Positions 1 to 9,791 are shown, numbered from the stretch's first letter. The stretch is 64,000 nt of DNA from Pontivivens marinum (GCF_900231835.1 NZ_OCTN01000001.1:558001-622000), one strand, 5' to 3'. Notes: generated by a model not told the origin, from the sequence alone. Numbers and translations are program-made.

Positions 1-734
1 TACTGCGCGGGCGCGGTAACGATTTCTTCGAGCGCATCTGTAAGCCCCAGATCGCGCTCGAACTGACCCGTGCGCAAGAATGCCAGAACCTCCGCAATCA
101 CAACGGGGTCGTTCATCATAAAGGTATGGGTGACGGGCAAAACGATCATATCCGTCATCCCCTCAACCCGTGTTTCCGCGACCGAAACCTTACCATCATC
201 GGGACCGTCGATCAGCGCGGATGTCACGACATTCATCGTGCGATCACCCGCGATAACCCCGACCTCGAACCGCACGGGGCCAAGCTGGCTTGGCACAGAT
301 GCAGCATCCGTTCCCAACTGCGCGCCTGCCTGCCCATTGATCCAGTTGAACACCGGCAAGTCGCGCAATTGATCCACCAGCTCCGCACCCTGATTGGGCG
401 GTGCCAACATCACAACCCGTCCCAAACCCGCAATCGTGCTGTCCGACAGATATTGCCGCAGCACAATTCCGCCCATGGAATGGGTCACAAAATGTACCGG
501 CTGTTCCCCTTGACAGGCCTGCACGCCATCGGGAACCGCATCGCGGGCCAGTTCATCTATCCGCCCCTGCTTGGACGGGTAGGTGTGGTTGACGACGCTA
601 TACCCCTCACGCGAGAGGACCGTTTCCATAACGATCAACGACGCATCGGTACGGGCCAAGCCATGCAGCAGCACAACGCAATCCGCGAGCGCCACACCGG
701 GAAGCAACATAAATATCAGGGCAAATCTAAACAT
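1..734 (-). CDS. Exported alpha/beta-fold hydrolase (lipase-like), 3' end at window edge
   Basis: Reading the minus strand from the ATG at 734 gives 244 codons that reach the window edge, where the last two bases are TA, so the stop codon probably lies one base outside. The first 17 residues form a signal peptide ending ALA. It is followed by an oxyanion-type HGLART motif (residues 24-29) and the nucleophile elbow HSMGG with Ser86. A late His in VTHTF is a candidate catalytic base. This layout fits small lipase/PGAP1-like hydrolases acting in the periplasm or at the cell surface; the substrate cannot be read from the sequence. It is divergent from the Nudix gene. Confidence 0.8.
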   Translation of the reverse strand, partial: MFRFALIFMLLPGVALADCVVLLHGLARTDASLIVMETVLSREGYSVVNHTYPSKQGRIDELARDAVPDGVQACQGEQPVHFVTHSMGGIVLRQYLSDSTIAGLGRVVMLAPPNQGAELVDQLRDLPVFNWINGQAGAQLGTDAASVPSQLGPVRFEVGVIAGDRTMNVVTSALIDGPDDGKVSVAETRVEGMTDMIVLPVTHTFMMNDPVVIAEVLAFLRTGQFERDLGLTDALEEIVTAPAQ

Positions 735-805
735 GAGACTAAGATAGGCCGCTTTTCGTGTTTGCAATCACTTGCCTGAAAACTTCTTTCGCGCATCATG
801 CGGCA

Positions 806-1258
806 ATGACAGACCGCTCCCCCCGACTAGCCGTGCGCGCCGTGATTGTAGAACAAGATCGCCTGTTTTTGGTGAATGCCTACCCCGGCAATCAATCCGA
901 TCTATGGTGCTGCCCCGGTGGCGGTGTGGAGCGGCACGCAAGCATCCCCGACAACCTGATCCGCGAAGTGTTCGAGGAAACCGGCATGCGCATCGCCGTT
1001 GGGCGACTGCTGGCAGTCTCGGAATTTCATGCGCCCGCCAAAGATTACCATCAGGTGGATTTATTCTATCGCTGCACGATTGCCGACGGCTTTCCCGACG
1101 AGAACTGGCGCGATGCGGAGGGCGTGGTTAACCGCTGGCGCTGGGTCACACAGCAGGAATATGTCGGGCTGCGCGTAAAGCCCGACACGGTCGCTGAGAT
1201 GGCATTCGGCCCCGATGGCCCAGTGATTTACGACCCACTGGAGCCCATCGTGGATTAA
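806..1258 (+). CDS. Nudix hydrolase with atypical Nudix box
   Basis: A 150-residue cytosolic Nudix-fold protein, probably hydrolysing a nucleoside-diphosphate derivative. The Nudix segment (about residues 41-64) ends in REVFEETGM, which carries the metal-binding glutamates. At the position of the first conserved Glu in G-x5-E-x7-REUxEExGU an Ala is present. I chose the ATG at 806 (MTDRSPRL) because the fold begins right after it; an in-frame upstream start at 758 would add 16 residues of unlikely character. It ends convergently with the DUF2853 gene, the stops overlapping by 4 bases. The exact substrate is unknown. Confidence 0.85.
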   Translation: MTDRSPRLAVRAVIVEQDRLFLVNAYPGNQSDLWCCPGGGVERHASIPDNLIREVFEETGMRIAVGRLLAVSEFHAPAKDYHQVDLFYRCTIADGFPDENWRDAEGVVNRWRWVTQQEYVGLRVKPDTVAEMAFGPDGPVIYDPLEPIVD

Positions 1259-1593
1259 GCGAACACGCCCTCTTTGCCCTGCTGCTTTGTGATGATGTAG
1301 TACAAAACCGCGCGATATTTGTTGGTGTTTGAGCGGCCATAGGTATCGACGGCTTTCTCAACCGCTGCTTTGGCAGCAGCCTCATCGGTAATACCCAGCT
1401 TTTTCGTGCAGAAGTTATTCTGAACCGTCAGCATCTCACCCTCGGATGTTGCTGAAACGGTACTGCTATCGGCATTATAGATGGACGGACCGCAGGCGAT
1501 GGTCACTGCTGTCAGCAAGCTTTCATCAACGTCCATGCCGATTTTCTCTAGAGCAGCGGTGTATTTCTCGATCAGTTCTTGGCGTTTCGACAT
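1255..1593 (-). CDS. DUF2853 family protein
   Basis: A 112-residue soluble protein that I recognise as DUF2853, a small family common in alphaproteobacteria. It shows the family features: an N-terminal SKRQELIEKY helix, CGPSIYNADSS in the middle, NNFCTKKLG, and a C-terminal SNTNKYRAVLYYIITK segment. Its function is not established. The length matches the family. The start is supported by the GAGAGGACC sequence just upstream on the minus strand. It probably has its own promoter in the 70-base gap behind the EamA gene. Confidence 0.85.
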   Translation of the reverse strand: MSKRQELIEKYTAALEKIGMDVDESLLTAVTIACGPSIYNADSSTVSATSEGEMLTVQNNFCTKKLGITDEAAAKAAVEKAVDTYGRSNTNKYRAVLYYIITKQQGKEGVFA

Positions 1594-1665
1594 GGCAATG
1601 GTCCTCTCATCCCTACAGGCGCGGGCCAGTCGCCCGTCATGCGGAATCGTGCCAGTCGCGATCGC

Positions 1666-2502
1666 TTAGGGCAACTTTTTTCGCGATTTACTAAGGCCGA
1701 GGGCGATGCCGCCTAGGATTAGAATGGCCGATAGCGCAAAGGTTAGGTCGGGGGGCTCGGCCAAGAAAATCATGCCACCGGCCAGTGCGATTAGGGGGAC
1801 GGACAGTTGAGCAAGTGCGGCGACGGTGGCGTCTAGGCGTGGCAGGACCGAATACCAGAGCGCGTAGCCAATGCCGGAGGAGATTGCGCCCGAAGCCACC
1901 GCCATGATTATGCCATTCATTTCAGGTGTTTGGCCGGGGAAAAACAGCCATGTCAGCAGGCCCAGCGGGGCGGCAAACAGGAAGTTCCCGGCGGTGGCGC
2001 GGGTGGGGTCGGCGCCTTTTGCTCCGATCAGGGAGTACAGGCCCCATGCGACGCCGGACAGGGCCATCAAAACGGCGGCCCAAAGGGGGGGGGAATCGGC
2101 ACCCGGAGCGCCTAGAACGGCGAGACCCAGGACGCCGAAAAGTGAGCCTATCCAACGCCTTGCGCTAGGCTGCTGCCCCTTGATAACTGCGCCGGCGAAC
2201 ATGGTGATCTGGACGGCTCCGAACAGGATCAACGCGCCTAGTCCGGTGGGGATGGCGATATAGGCGAAGGATAGCATTACGGCGTAGAGGTATAGGGATG
2301 CGGCGCCGCTGGGTGAGGCGGCGGACCATGGCTTATATCCTTGAAATCCAACGATTATTGCGAGCATTGCGGCACCCGCAGCGAGGCGGATTGCGGTGAA
2401 TGCGGCAGGGGAAATCCCGCCCTCGACCAGACCGGCGCGGGTCAGGACCGAGTTCGCAGCGAAGAAAATCAGGACGAGGCAGATGGTCATAAAAAGGCGC
2501 AT
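1666..2502 (-). CDS. EamA/DMT-family transporter
   Basis: A 278-residue inner-membrane protein with about ten hydrophobic segments in two repeats of five, the drug/metabolite transporter (EamA) arrangement. The first helix (MTICLVLIFFAANSVLTRAG) carries the typical start of the family, and a positively charged tail (SKSRKKLP) ends the protein. These carriers export or import small metabolites, and the substrate cannot be inferred here. It reads leftward as a single gene, with no obvious functional partner next to it. Confidence 0.85.
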   Translation of the reverse strand: MRLFMTICLVLIFFAANSVLTRAGLVEGGISPAAFTAIRLAAGAAMLAIIVGFQGYKPWSAASPSGAASLYLYAVMLSFAYIAIPTGLGALILFGAVQITMFAGAVIKGQQPSARRWIGSLFGVLGLAVLGAPGADSPPLWAAVLMALSGVAWGLYSLIGAKGADPTRATAGNFLFAAPLGLLTWLFFPGQTPEMNGIIMAVASGAISSGIGYALWYSVLPRLDATVAALAQLSVPLIALAGGMIFLAEPPDLTFALSAILILGGIALGLSKSRKKLP

Positions 2503-2682
2503 GGGGCCTTGTGTCAGATCGAGGGAAAATAGCTAGTCACAACGTGGTTATCCACAGGCTGCAAAACGGCTGCTTTGTGGCTGCTATCGGTATGCGTAGG
2601 ATTTTGGTCGGGTATTGGCCAACAGCGTAGCGCCGAACACCTTGAACACCGGATCGACAGGGCACCCCACACGTCCGTTTTT
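2503..2682. other. Intergenic region with one perfect DnaA box
   Basis: This 180-base gap separates the EamA gene from the HTH gene. It holds one perfect DnaA-box sequence, TTATCCACA at 2548-2556, inside a short GTGG/CCAC inverted repeat. No cluster of boxes or AT-rich unwinding element accompanies it, so it is not an origin. I see no gene or clear terminator here. Confidence 0.4.
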
Positions 2683-3042
2683 CTAGTTTAACCTAGTAAG
2701 AAGAAATGCCAGCGCCGCACCCGCAATGAATGCACCGGTGTTTGAATCTCCGGCCTTCAATTCCTCCTTAGACACCACATTAACATCTTCTTTTTTCTCC
2801 AGTGCCTCTGCCATTTTGTCGGCTTGTGATGTGAGATTCCCGATCGACCAGTTTAGCACGCGACAAGCAGAGCGCAGATCTTCGATCTGAAAGTGCGCCT
2901 GCCCACGAGCGATCCGCGACCAAGTTCCTGTCGCAATACCAGATCTCCTAAAAAAATCCTGCTGCGTCAGCCCTCGCTCTTCGAGACGCTGAGATATGAG
3001 CGTGCAGATAATCATTGAGTATGTTGCGTTGCCGCTTGACAA
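2683..3042 (-). CDS. Small HTH (XRE-like) regulator with C-terminal hydrophobic anchor
   Basis: A protein of about 119 residues. Residues 18-55 (ISQRLEERGLTQQDFFRRSG...) look like a helix-turn-helix of the Cro/XRE type. A charged, Glu/Lys-rich linker follows, and the last 17 residues (GAFIAGAALAFLLTRLN) are hydrophobic enough to be a membrane anchor. I chose the TTG at 3042 because GGAG sits six bases before it; the ATG at 3015 has no ribosome-binding site, and a longer reading would start inside the operator. The gene faces away from the LRAT-like gene across a palindrome it may bind. That pairing and autoregulation are inference. It could instead be a soluble regulator with a hydrophobic tail. 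Confidence 0.65.
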   Translation of the reverse strand: MSSGNATYSMIICTLISQRLEERGLTQQDFFRRSGIATGTWSRIARGQAHFQIEDLRSACRVLNWSIGNLTSQADKMAEALEKKEDVNVVSKEELKAGDSNTGAFIAGAALAFLLTRLN

Positions 3043-3051
3043 AATGCGCTC

Positions 3052-3090
3052 CAATATCCAATTTAAATTTCAATATCCAATTTGGATATT
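3052..3090. promoter_or_regulatory. Palindromic operator with repeated half-site between HTH and LRAT-like genes
   Basis: AATATCCA-ATT-TGGATATT (3072-3090) is a perfect 8-base inverted repeat. A 13-base direct copy of its left part, CAATATCCAATTT, occurs at 3052-3064 and again at 3071-3083, 19 bases apart (about two helical turns). The right half of the upstream copy is degenerate. The array lies between the HTH gene's ribosome-binding site and a candidate promoter for the rightward gene, so one bound regulator could control both. Confidence 0.6.
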
Positions 3091-3117
3091 TGAACCAATG
3101 TAGAGTAAACCTAAAAT
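3090..3117 (+). promoter_or_regulatory. Candidate promoter of the LRAT-like gene
   Basis: TTGAAC (3090-3095) and TAAAAT (3112-3117) are spaced by 16 bases and resemble a housekeeping promoter. The -35 element abuts the right arm of the palindrome at 3072-3090, which would allow repression by occlusion. This is a visual match only. Confidence 0.35.
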
Positions 3118-3180
3118 GGGGACCTAAACGCCCCAAATCAAGCATAAACGCCGCTCAGGCCCCAATTGAAAGAAAAATGA

Positions 3181-3672
3181 ATGCAAGTGACACCCCCACT
3201 AAAGCCCGGTCAAGTAATTATCACAAGCTGCGGAAATTATACACATTTCTCAATCGTAAGCAGCGCTCGATGTATCAATGGAAACCTTATGCTAATATCT
3301 GCGAGCGATACGTCCATGACAGTCACTGAAGAGCCCTATCACAATGTCGTTCGCGGGCGCCCGACCTGCCTTGCTCCGCAACAGTCCTCCTTGCCCACCA
3401 ACACCATCTTGAAGCGTGCTCGCTCCAAGTTGGGTAAATGGCAATACCAGCTTCTTAGTGCCAATTGTGAACATTTCACAAACTGGGCAACGGGACTGAA
3501 TGTATCGTCGCGGCAAGTGAAAAGCACACTGTCCGGGGCGGCTATTGCTGGCGTTGCAACTGCGGTATTTGTGAAGGAACCAAGCTTCAAAATGTTGCTA
3601 ACGATGACAGTGATCGGCGGGCTTACTGGATTGGCCGCAGCCCAACTGCCTATAAAGGCGATTCAACAGTGA
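3181..3672 (+). CDS. LRAT/NlpC-P60-like (permuted papain fold) protein with C-terminal membrane segments
   Basis: A 163-residue protein. The N-terminal part PGQVIITSCGNYTHFSIV places a candidate catalytic His at residue 22. The signature NCEHF (Cys96, His98) is the hallmark of the lecithin retinol acyltransferase/H-REV107-like branch of permuted NlpC/P60 proteins, which act as acyltransferases or lipases through a Cys-His pair. Two hydrophobic stretches (about 116-131 and 137-155) suggest attachment to the inner membrane. No signal peptide is visible, so the catalytic domain probably faces the cytosol. The local sequence is AT-richer than its neighbours. Substrate and role are unknown; a lipid or acyl-chain reaction is inference from the family. 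Confidence 0.7.
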   Translation: MQVTPPLKPGQVIITSCGNYTHFSIVSSARCINGNLMLISASDTSMTVTEEPYHNVVRGRPTCLAPQQSSLPTNTILKRARSKLGKWQYQLLSANCEHFTNWATGLNVSSRQVKSTLSGAAIAGVATAVFVKEPSFKMLLTMTVIGGLTGLAAAQLPIKAIQQ

Positions 3673-3803
3673 CCACACGCAAGCCCACCCTAGGACGATT
3701 AGAAGATGGTCCTTGAGTTGACTGCCAACACAGCAATGAAGCTTTCATAGCCACAGTTCAGCCATAAGGCGACATACCAGCGATCAAGGTCGTGATGGCA
3801 ACA
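3673..3803. other. Intergenic region between LRAT-like gene and groEL terminator
   Basis: About 130 bases with no recognisable gene, repeat or promoter. It lies between the convergent ends of the LRAT-like gene and groEL. Confidence 0.5.
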
Positions 3804-3835
3804 ATAAAAGGGCCGTAGTTTCCACTACGGCCCTT
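3804..3835 (-). terminator. Rho-independent terminator of groES-groEL
   Basis: AAGGGCCGTAG (3808-3818) pairs perfectly with CTACGGCCCTT (3825-3835) around a six-base loop. In the leftward direction the stem is followed by TTTTATT. It lies 38 bases past the groEL stop. Confidence 0.85.
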
Positions 3836-3873
3836 CTTAGGTTCGCTAGAAGTAAAACCCACTAGTGGGTGGC

Positions 3874-5520
<1,647 letters not shown>

Positions 5521-5560
5521 TTAGCTCCTTGGATGTGCGTTGAAAGGGAGAGGCGTCAGC

Positions 5561-5848
5561 TCAGGCCAGCAGGCCGAGGATGTCGCTCTCTTTCATGATC
5601 AGCAGGTCTTCGCCGTCGATCTTGATCTCTGTGCCGGACCATTTGCCGAACAGGACCTTGTCGCCAGCCTTGACGTCCATCGCGATGCGCGCGCCGGATT
5701 CGTCACGTGCGCCTGCGCCGGCGGCGATGACTTCGCCCTCTGCTGGCTTTTCCTTGGCGGAATCAGGAATGATCAGGCCGCCCTTGGTTTTCTCGTCGCT
5801 TTCGATGCGGCGGACCAGCACACGGTCATGCAGCGGTGTAAAATCCAT
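5561..5848 (-). CDS. groS: Co-chaperonin GroES
   Basis: A 95-residue co-chaperonin that forms the heptameric lid of the GroEL chamber. The sequence shows the [14 protein letters not shown] start, the mobile-loop region [16 protein letters not shown] (residues 20-35) and the C-terminal [26 protein letters not shown] segment. Length is standard. It is the promoter-proximal gene of the operon, preceded by a purine-rich ribosome-binding site (GGAGAG) and the CIRCE operator. Confidence 0.98.
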   Translation of the reverse strand: MDFTPLHDRVLVRRIESDEKTKGGLIIPDSAKEKPAEGEVIAAGAGARDESGARIAMDVKAGDKVLFGKWSGTEIKIDGEDLLIMKESDILGLLA

Positions 5849-5897
5849 GAGTCTCTCCTACAAAAAAGGCTCAGTTGCGTTTACGGGTGGATGGGTC

Positions 5898-5924
5898 TTA
5901 GCACTCACCACCCCGGAGTGCTAA
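5898..5924. promoter_or_regulatory. CIRCE element (HrcA operator)
   Basis: TTAGCACTC, nine bases, then GAGTGCTAA is an exact match to the CIRCE consensus bound by the HrcA repressor. It lies about 50 bases upstream of groES and immediately downstream of the promoter, where bound HrcA would block transcription until heat shock. The hrcA gene is not in this window. Confidence 0.95.
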
Positions 5925-5929
5925 CAGCG

Positions 5930-5958
5930 GATTTAGGCAACCCCATGTAACCTGTCAA
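5930..5958 (-). promoter_or_regulatory. groES-groEL promoter
   Basis: On the minus strand, a perfect -35 box TTGACA (5958-5953) is followed after 17 bases by TAAATC (5935-5930). The CIRCE element begins five bases further downstream. The match looks like a sigma-70 rather than a sigma-32 promoter. Confidence 0.6.
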
Positions 5959-6070
5959 CCGGAGGAGCGGATGGATACGCACAGACTTTTTCATCCAAGT
6001 CATGTGATCGCATCAATTGCGCGCTATTTAAGGTAGAACGCCCCAGTACATTTATGGAGAGCATCCCCAC

Positions 6071-7069
6071 ATGCAACACGCCTTCGCCTCATTTCTGATC
6101 GGCATGACCGCCGCCCTGCCCCTGTTTGCGCAATGCGCCCCTGCGGATTTGCGCACAGAACTGACCGAGGCAGAGCGCGCCACGATCCAGCGTGAGGTTG
6201 CAGATGTACCCTATGGTATCGGGCGTGCCTTTACCGCCGTGCGCGGTGATGAGGAGCTGTTTTTGTTTGGCACATTGCACAGTGCCGAGGCTGGCCCCCT
6301 GCCCGCCCCACTGACCGATGCGCTGGCCAATGCCTCGCAGGTTTTTGTTGAGGTAACGATCGCGGAAAACGAGCGGCTGGCCCGTCAGATGCAGACCAAT
6401 CCCGGCCTGATTATGAATATGGAAGGGGATGGCCTGCTGGAAACACTGTCCGCCAAGGAATGGAATGTACTGACCACCGCGTTTGAGCCTTATGGTATGC
6501 CAGCCGCCGCCGTGGACAGATTGCAGCCCTGGTTCGCCGGTATGATGCTGGCCCTACCCGCATGTGAGCTGATGAATCAGGCGCAGGGTGCGCAGGCCAT
6601 TGATGCGCAGATCGAGCAGATTGCCAGCGGTCAGGGCAAACCCGTTCTGGGGCTGGAAACCGCGATGCAGGCAATCGACGCCTTGGCCAGTATGCCTGAG
6701 CCGGTGCAGATGGATTTCCTGCGCATCGGCATCAGCACCGCCGAGATTGCAGAGCCGTTATTCATGACCGTCGCGCAAATTTATGCCGAGGGCCGCATTG
6801 CGGAAGTTTACGCCCTGTCCAATGTATTTTCAGCCCGCGTTGCCCCGATGGATGAGGTTGAGACGATGAGCGAGGCCGTCTTTGACGCGCTGCTGGTGGG
6901 CCGCAACAATAACTGGATGCCCGCGATTTTGGACGCTGCGCAGAACGGACCAGCGGTAATTGCTGTAGGAGCTCTGCATTTGGGCGGCGAAGAGGGACTC
7001 TTACGCTTGCTGGAGGGCGAAGGTTTTGACATCACGCGCGTTAACCTGGACGGAGAAGTGAGCGAATGA
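6071..7069 (+). CDS. TraB/GumN family protein
   Basis: A 332-residue TraB/GumN-type protein with an N-terminal signal peptide (about residues 1-22), so it is exported to the periplasm. Family motifs are LFGTLHSAE near residue 66, a mid-protein GLETAMQAID, the RNNNWMPAI segment and the C-terminal VGALHLGGEEGLLRLLEGEGF. The fold resembles EreA/ChaN-like and Tiki-type proteins, and some members are metal-dependent proteases. The activity here is unproven. Its stop overlaps the start of the HAD gene by 4 bases (ATGA), so the two are translationally coupled. Confidence 0.88.
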   Translation: MQHAFASFLIGMTAALPLFAQCAPADLRTELTEAERATIQREVADVPYGIGRAFTAVRGDEELFLFGTLHSAEAGPLPAPLTDALANASQVFVEVTIAENERLARQMQTNPGLIMNMEGDGLLETLSAKEWNVLTTAFEPYGMPAAAVDRLQPWFAGMMLALPACELMNQAQGAQAIDAQIEQIASGQGKPVLGLETAMQAIDALASMPEPVQMDFLRIGISTAEIAEPLFMTVAQIYAEGRIAEVYALSNVFSARVAPMDEVETMSEAVFDALLVGRNNNWMPAILDAAQNGPAVIAVGALHLGGEEGLLRLLEGEGFDITRVNLDGEVSE

Positions 7070-7950
7070 CCCAAATCATCGAGAACCTGTCGGAAATCTC
7101 CTCGCGCTATGACGCGGTGTTTTGCGATCTATGGGGATGCCTGCACAATGGCGTGCGCCCGTTCGAGGCCGCGGTCGCTGCTCTAGAGGCATTCCGCCAG
7201 ACCGGTGGCACCGTTGTTTTGCTGACCAATTCGCCCCGCCCGCGCAGTGGCGTTATTGCGCAATTGGATGAGCTGGGTGTGTCGCGCGATTTGTATCAGG
7301 CGGTTGCGTCCTCGGGCGATGCGGCGATTGATGCGCTGGCCTCGGGCATGTTCGGCAAGAAGGTTTATCATATCGGCCCGGCGCGGGATGCCGGATTTTT
7401 CGCCGCTGTATCCGATGATGAGTTCTATGGCGGGCAGGATATTGAGCGTGTTGAGATGGAGGAGGCAGAGGGCATCGTGTGCACCGGCCTGTTCGACGAC
7501 AATGTCGAAACCCCTGCTGATTACCGCGAAATCATCCTGTACGGCATGAATAAGGGGCTGAAAATGCTCTGCGCCAATCCCGACATCTTTGTCGATCGGG
7601 GTGAGCAGCGGATTTACTGCGCCGGTGCCATCGCACAGGCTTATCAGGAGGCAGGTGGCGATGCCCGCTATTTCGGTAAGCCCCACGCCCCCGTCTATCA
7701 ACTGGCCCGGCGCCGGTTGGAGGAAGCCCGTGGCGAGGTTGTTTCCGATGACCGCATTCTGTGCATTGGCGACGGCATCAACACCGATATTGCAGGCGGC
7801 GTGGGCGAAAGCATCGATACGCTGTTCATCACTGGCGGTTTGGCGGCCGCTGAAACGGGCACAGTGACCCAGCCCGATCCGGCCAAGCTGGAACTGTTCC
7901 TGAAGGAACGCCAGCTTAGCCCGACAGCATCAATGGGCTTCCTGCGCTAG
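7066..7950 (+). CDS. HAD superfamily (class IIA) phosphatase, TIGR01459 family
   Basis: A 294-residue HAD-IIA hydrolase. Motif I is DLWGCLHNG (about residues 21-29), motif II is LLTNSPRPR, and motif III/IV includes GKPHAPVYQLA and CIGDGINTDIAGG. These are the NagD-like features of the alphaproteobacterial TIGR01459 family, whose substrate is not established. A cap domain of the IIA type lies between motifs II and III. It is coupled to the TraB/GumN gene by an ATGA overlap, an arrangement that may be a stable pair. Confidence 0.9.
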   Translation: MTQIIENLSEISSRYDAVFCDLWGCLHNGVRPFEAAVAALEAFRQTGGTVVLLTNSPRPRSGVIAQLDELGVSRDLYQAVASSGDAAIDALASGMFGKKVYHIGPARDAGFFAAVSDDEFYGGQDIERVEMEEAEGIVCTGLFDDNVETPADYREIILYGMNKGLKMLCANPDIFVDRGEQRIYCAGAIAQAYQEAGGDARYFGKPHAPVYQLARRRLEEARGEVVSDDRILCIGDGINTDIAGGVGESIDTLFITGGLAAAETGTVTQPDPAKLELFLKERQLSPTASMGFLR

Positions 7951-7994
7951 GCGCGGGCGGCTGACGACTTAGAACACACCAAGGAGAAGACCCA

Positions 7995-9779
7995 ATGTTC
8001 CCAGCATGGCAGGACGTAGCCGCAAATCTGGTCGCCGTTGCAGCAGGCCGTGCGCCTGCCGATATGGTTGTGCGTGGGGGCATTTGGGTCAACGTCCACA
8101 CGCGGGAGCTGTTGGCGGGGCATGACATCGCCATCAAGTCCGGCCGCTTTGCCTATTGCGGGCCGGATGCGTCCCATTGCATCGGGGATGAAACCGAAGT
8201 GATCGAGGCCGAGGGCCGCTATATGGTTCCGGGCCTGTGCGACGGCCACATGCATGTCGAAAGCGGCATGCTGACCGTCACCGAGTTTTCGCGTGCGGTC
8301 ATCCCCCACGGCACGACCTCGATGTTTGTGGACCCGCATGAGGTGGCAAACGTGCTGGGCCTATACGGTGTGCGCCTGATGCATGATGAGGCACTGGCAC
8401 AGCCGGTTAACGTCTTCGTCCAGATGCCCTCCTGCGCGCCATCGGCCCCCGGATTGGAGAATACCGGTGCCGAGCTGGGCCCAGCCGAGGTTGAAGAAGC
8501 CATGGCGTGGCCGAATATTGTTGGTCTGGGTGAGATGATGAACTTCCCCGGTGTCATCAACGGCTCGCAGGCCATGCTGGGTGAGATTGCAGCAACGCAG
8601 GCGGCGGGGAAAACTGTGGGCGGACATTATGCCTCGTCTGACCTGGGGCCGGCGTTCCATGCCTATGTTGCCGGTGGTCCTGCGGATGATCATGAGGGCA
8701 CATCCGAGACGGATGCCATTGCGCGGGTCCGTCAGGGCATGCGCGCGATGATGCGTCTGGGGTCGGCGTGGTATGATGTGGAGGCGCAGGTGACCGCCGT
8801 GACGGAAAAGGGTCTGGACCCGCGGTCCTTCATCCTGTGCACCGATGATTGCCATTCCGGCACCTTGGTCAATGATGGCCACATGAACCGCGTTGTGCGC
8901 CATGCTATCGAGTGTGGTCTGGACCCTGTGATTGCCATTCAGATGGCCACGATCAACACCGCCACGCATTTCGGGATGGAGCGGGATATCGGCTCGATCA
9001 CACCGGGGCGTCGGGCGGATATGATCCTGTCCTCGGACCTGCGCACTTTGCCGATTGAGGTGGTGATTTCACGGGGCAAGGTTGTCGCCCGCGACGGTAA
9101 AATCGTACCGCAGGAGGTGGACTTCACATGGCCAGATGACAGCCGTGCCACCGTGAACATGAAGCGCGACCTGAGCGCCGAGGATTTCGATATTCCGGCT
9201 GAGGGTGACGCCGTGCGCGCCCGCGTGATCGGTGTGGTTGAGAACCAAGCCCCGACCAAGGCGTTAGAGGCGGATCTGGGCGTTGAAAATGGCCTCGTCC
9301 AGATGGACCGTGCCAATGATGTTTGCCAGATCGCGCTGGTCGAACGGCATCGTGCGACAGGGGGCGTGACCAATGCCTTCGTTTCGGGATTTGGCTATGA
9401 TTGCGATATGGCGATGGCGTCCACAGTGGCCCATGACAGCCACCACATGATCGTTGTCGGCACCTCGAAATCAGACATGGCGCTGGCCGCAAACCGACTG
9501 CGCGCTGTTGGTGGGGGTATCTGCCTGTTCAAGGATGGCGTCGAGGTTGCCATGGTTGAGCTGCCCATCGCGGGTCTGATGTCGGATGAGCCTGCCGCAA
9601 CCGTCGCGGGCAAGGCGCAGGGCATGATGGACGCGATGCAGGACTGCGGTTGCACCCTGAACAACGCCTATATGCAGCATTCACTGTTGGCGCTGGTGGT
9701 GATCCCAGAATTGCGGATTTCGGATGTTGGCTTGGTCGATGTCACCCGGTTCGAGAAGGTGGATCTGTTTCTGGACTGA
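7995..9779 (+). CDS. ade: Adenine deaminase
   Basis: A 594-residue amidohydrolase that deaminates adenine to hypoxanthine and ammonia in purine salvage. The metal site is seen in GLCDGHMHVESGM (residues 76-88), a feature of bacterial adenine deaminases. GGHYASSDLG, CTDDCHSGTLVNDGHM and the C-terminal LPIAGLMSDEPA domain complete the family pattern. The start at 7995 has AAGGAGAAG in front of it. The next gene, AMP nucleosidase, makes adenine from AMP, so the two act in sequence: AMP to adenine to hypoxanthine. Confidence 0.95.
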   Translation: MFPAWQDVAANLVAVAAGRAPADMVVRGGIWVNVHTRELLAGHDIAIKSGRFAYCGPDASHCIGDETEVIEAEGRYMVPGLCDGHMHVESGMLTVTEFSRAVIPHGTTSMFVDPHEVANVLGLYGVRLMHDEALAQPVNVFVQMPSCAPSAPGLENTGAELGPAEVEEAMAWPNIVGLGEMMNFPGVINGSQAMLGEIAATQAAGKTVGGHYASSDLGPAFHAYVAGGPADDHEGTSETDAIARVRQGMRAMMRLGSAWYDVEAQVTAVTEKGLDPRSFILCTDDCHSGTLVNDGHMNRVVRHAIECGLDPVIAIQMATINTATHFGMERDIGSITPGRRADMILSSDLRTLPIEVVISRGKVVARDGKIVPQEVDFTWPDDSRATVNMKRDLSAEDFDIPAEGDAVRARVIGVVENQAPTKALEADLGVENGLVQMDRANDVCQIALVERHRATGGVTNAFVSGFGYDCDMAMASTVAHDSHHMIVVGTSKSDMALAANRLRAVGGGICLFKDGVEVAMVELPIAGLMSDEPAATVAGKAQGMMDAMQDCGCTLNNAYMQHSLLALVVIPELRISDVGLVDVTRFEKVDLFLD

Positions 9780-9791
9780 GCATCCCCCGCG

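Noticed and set aside
2548-2556. Perfect DnaA box as sign of a replication origin
   Set aside because: Only one box is present, with no cluster, no AT-rich element and no dnaA, parA or hemE neighbour.
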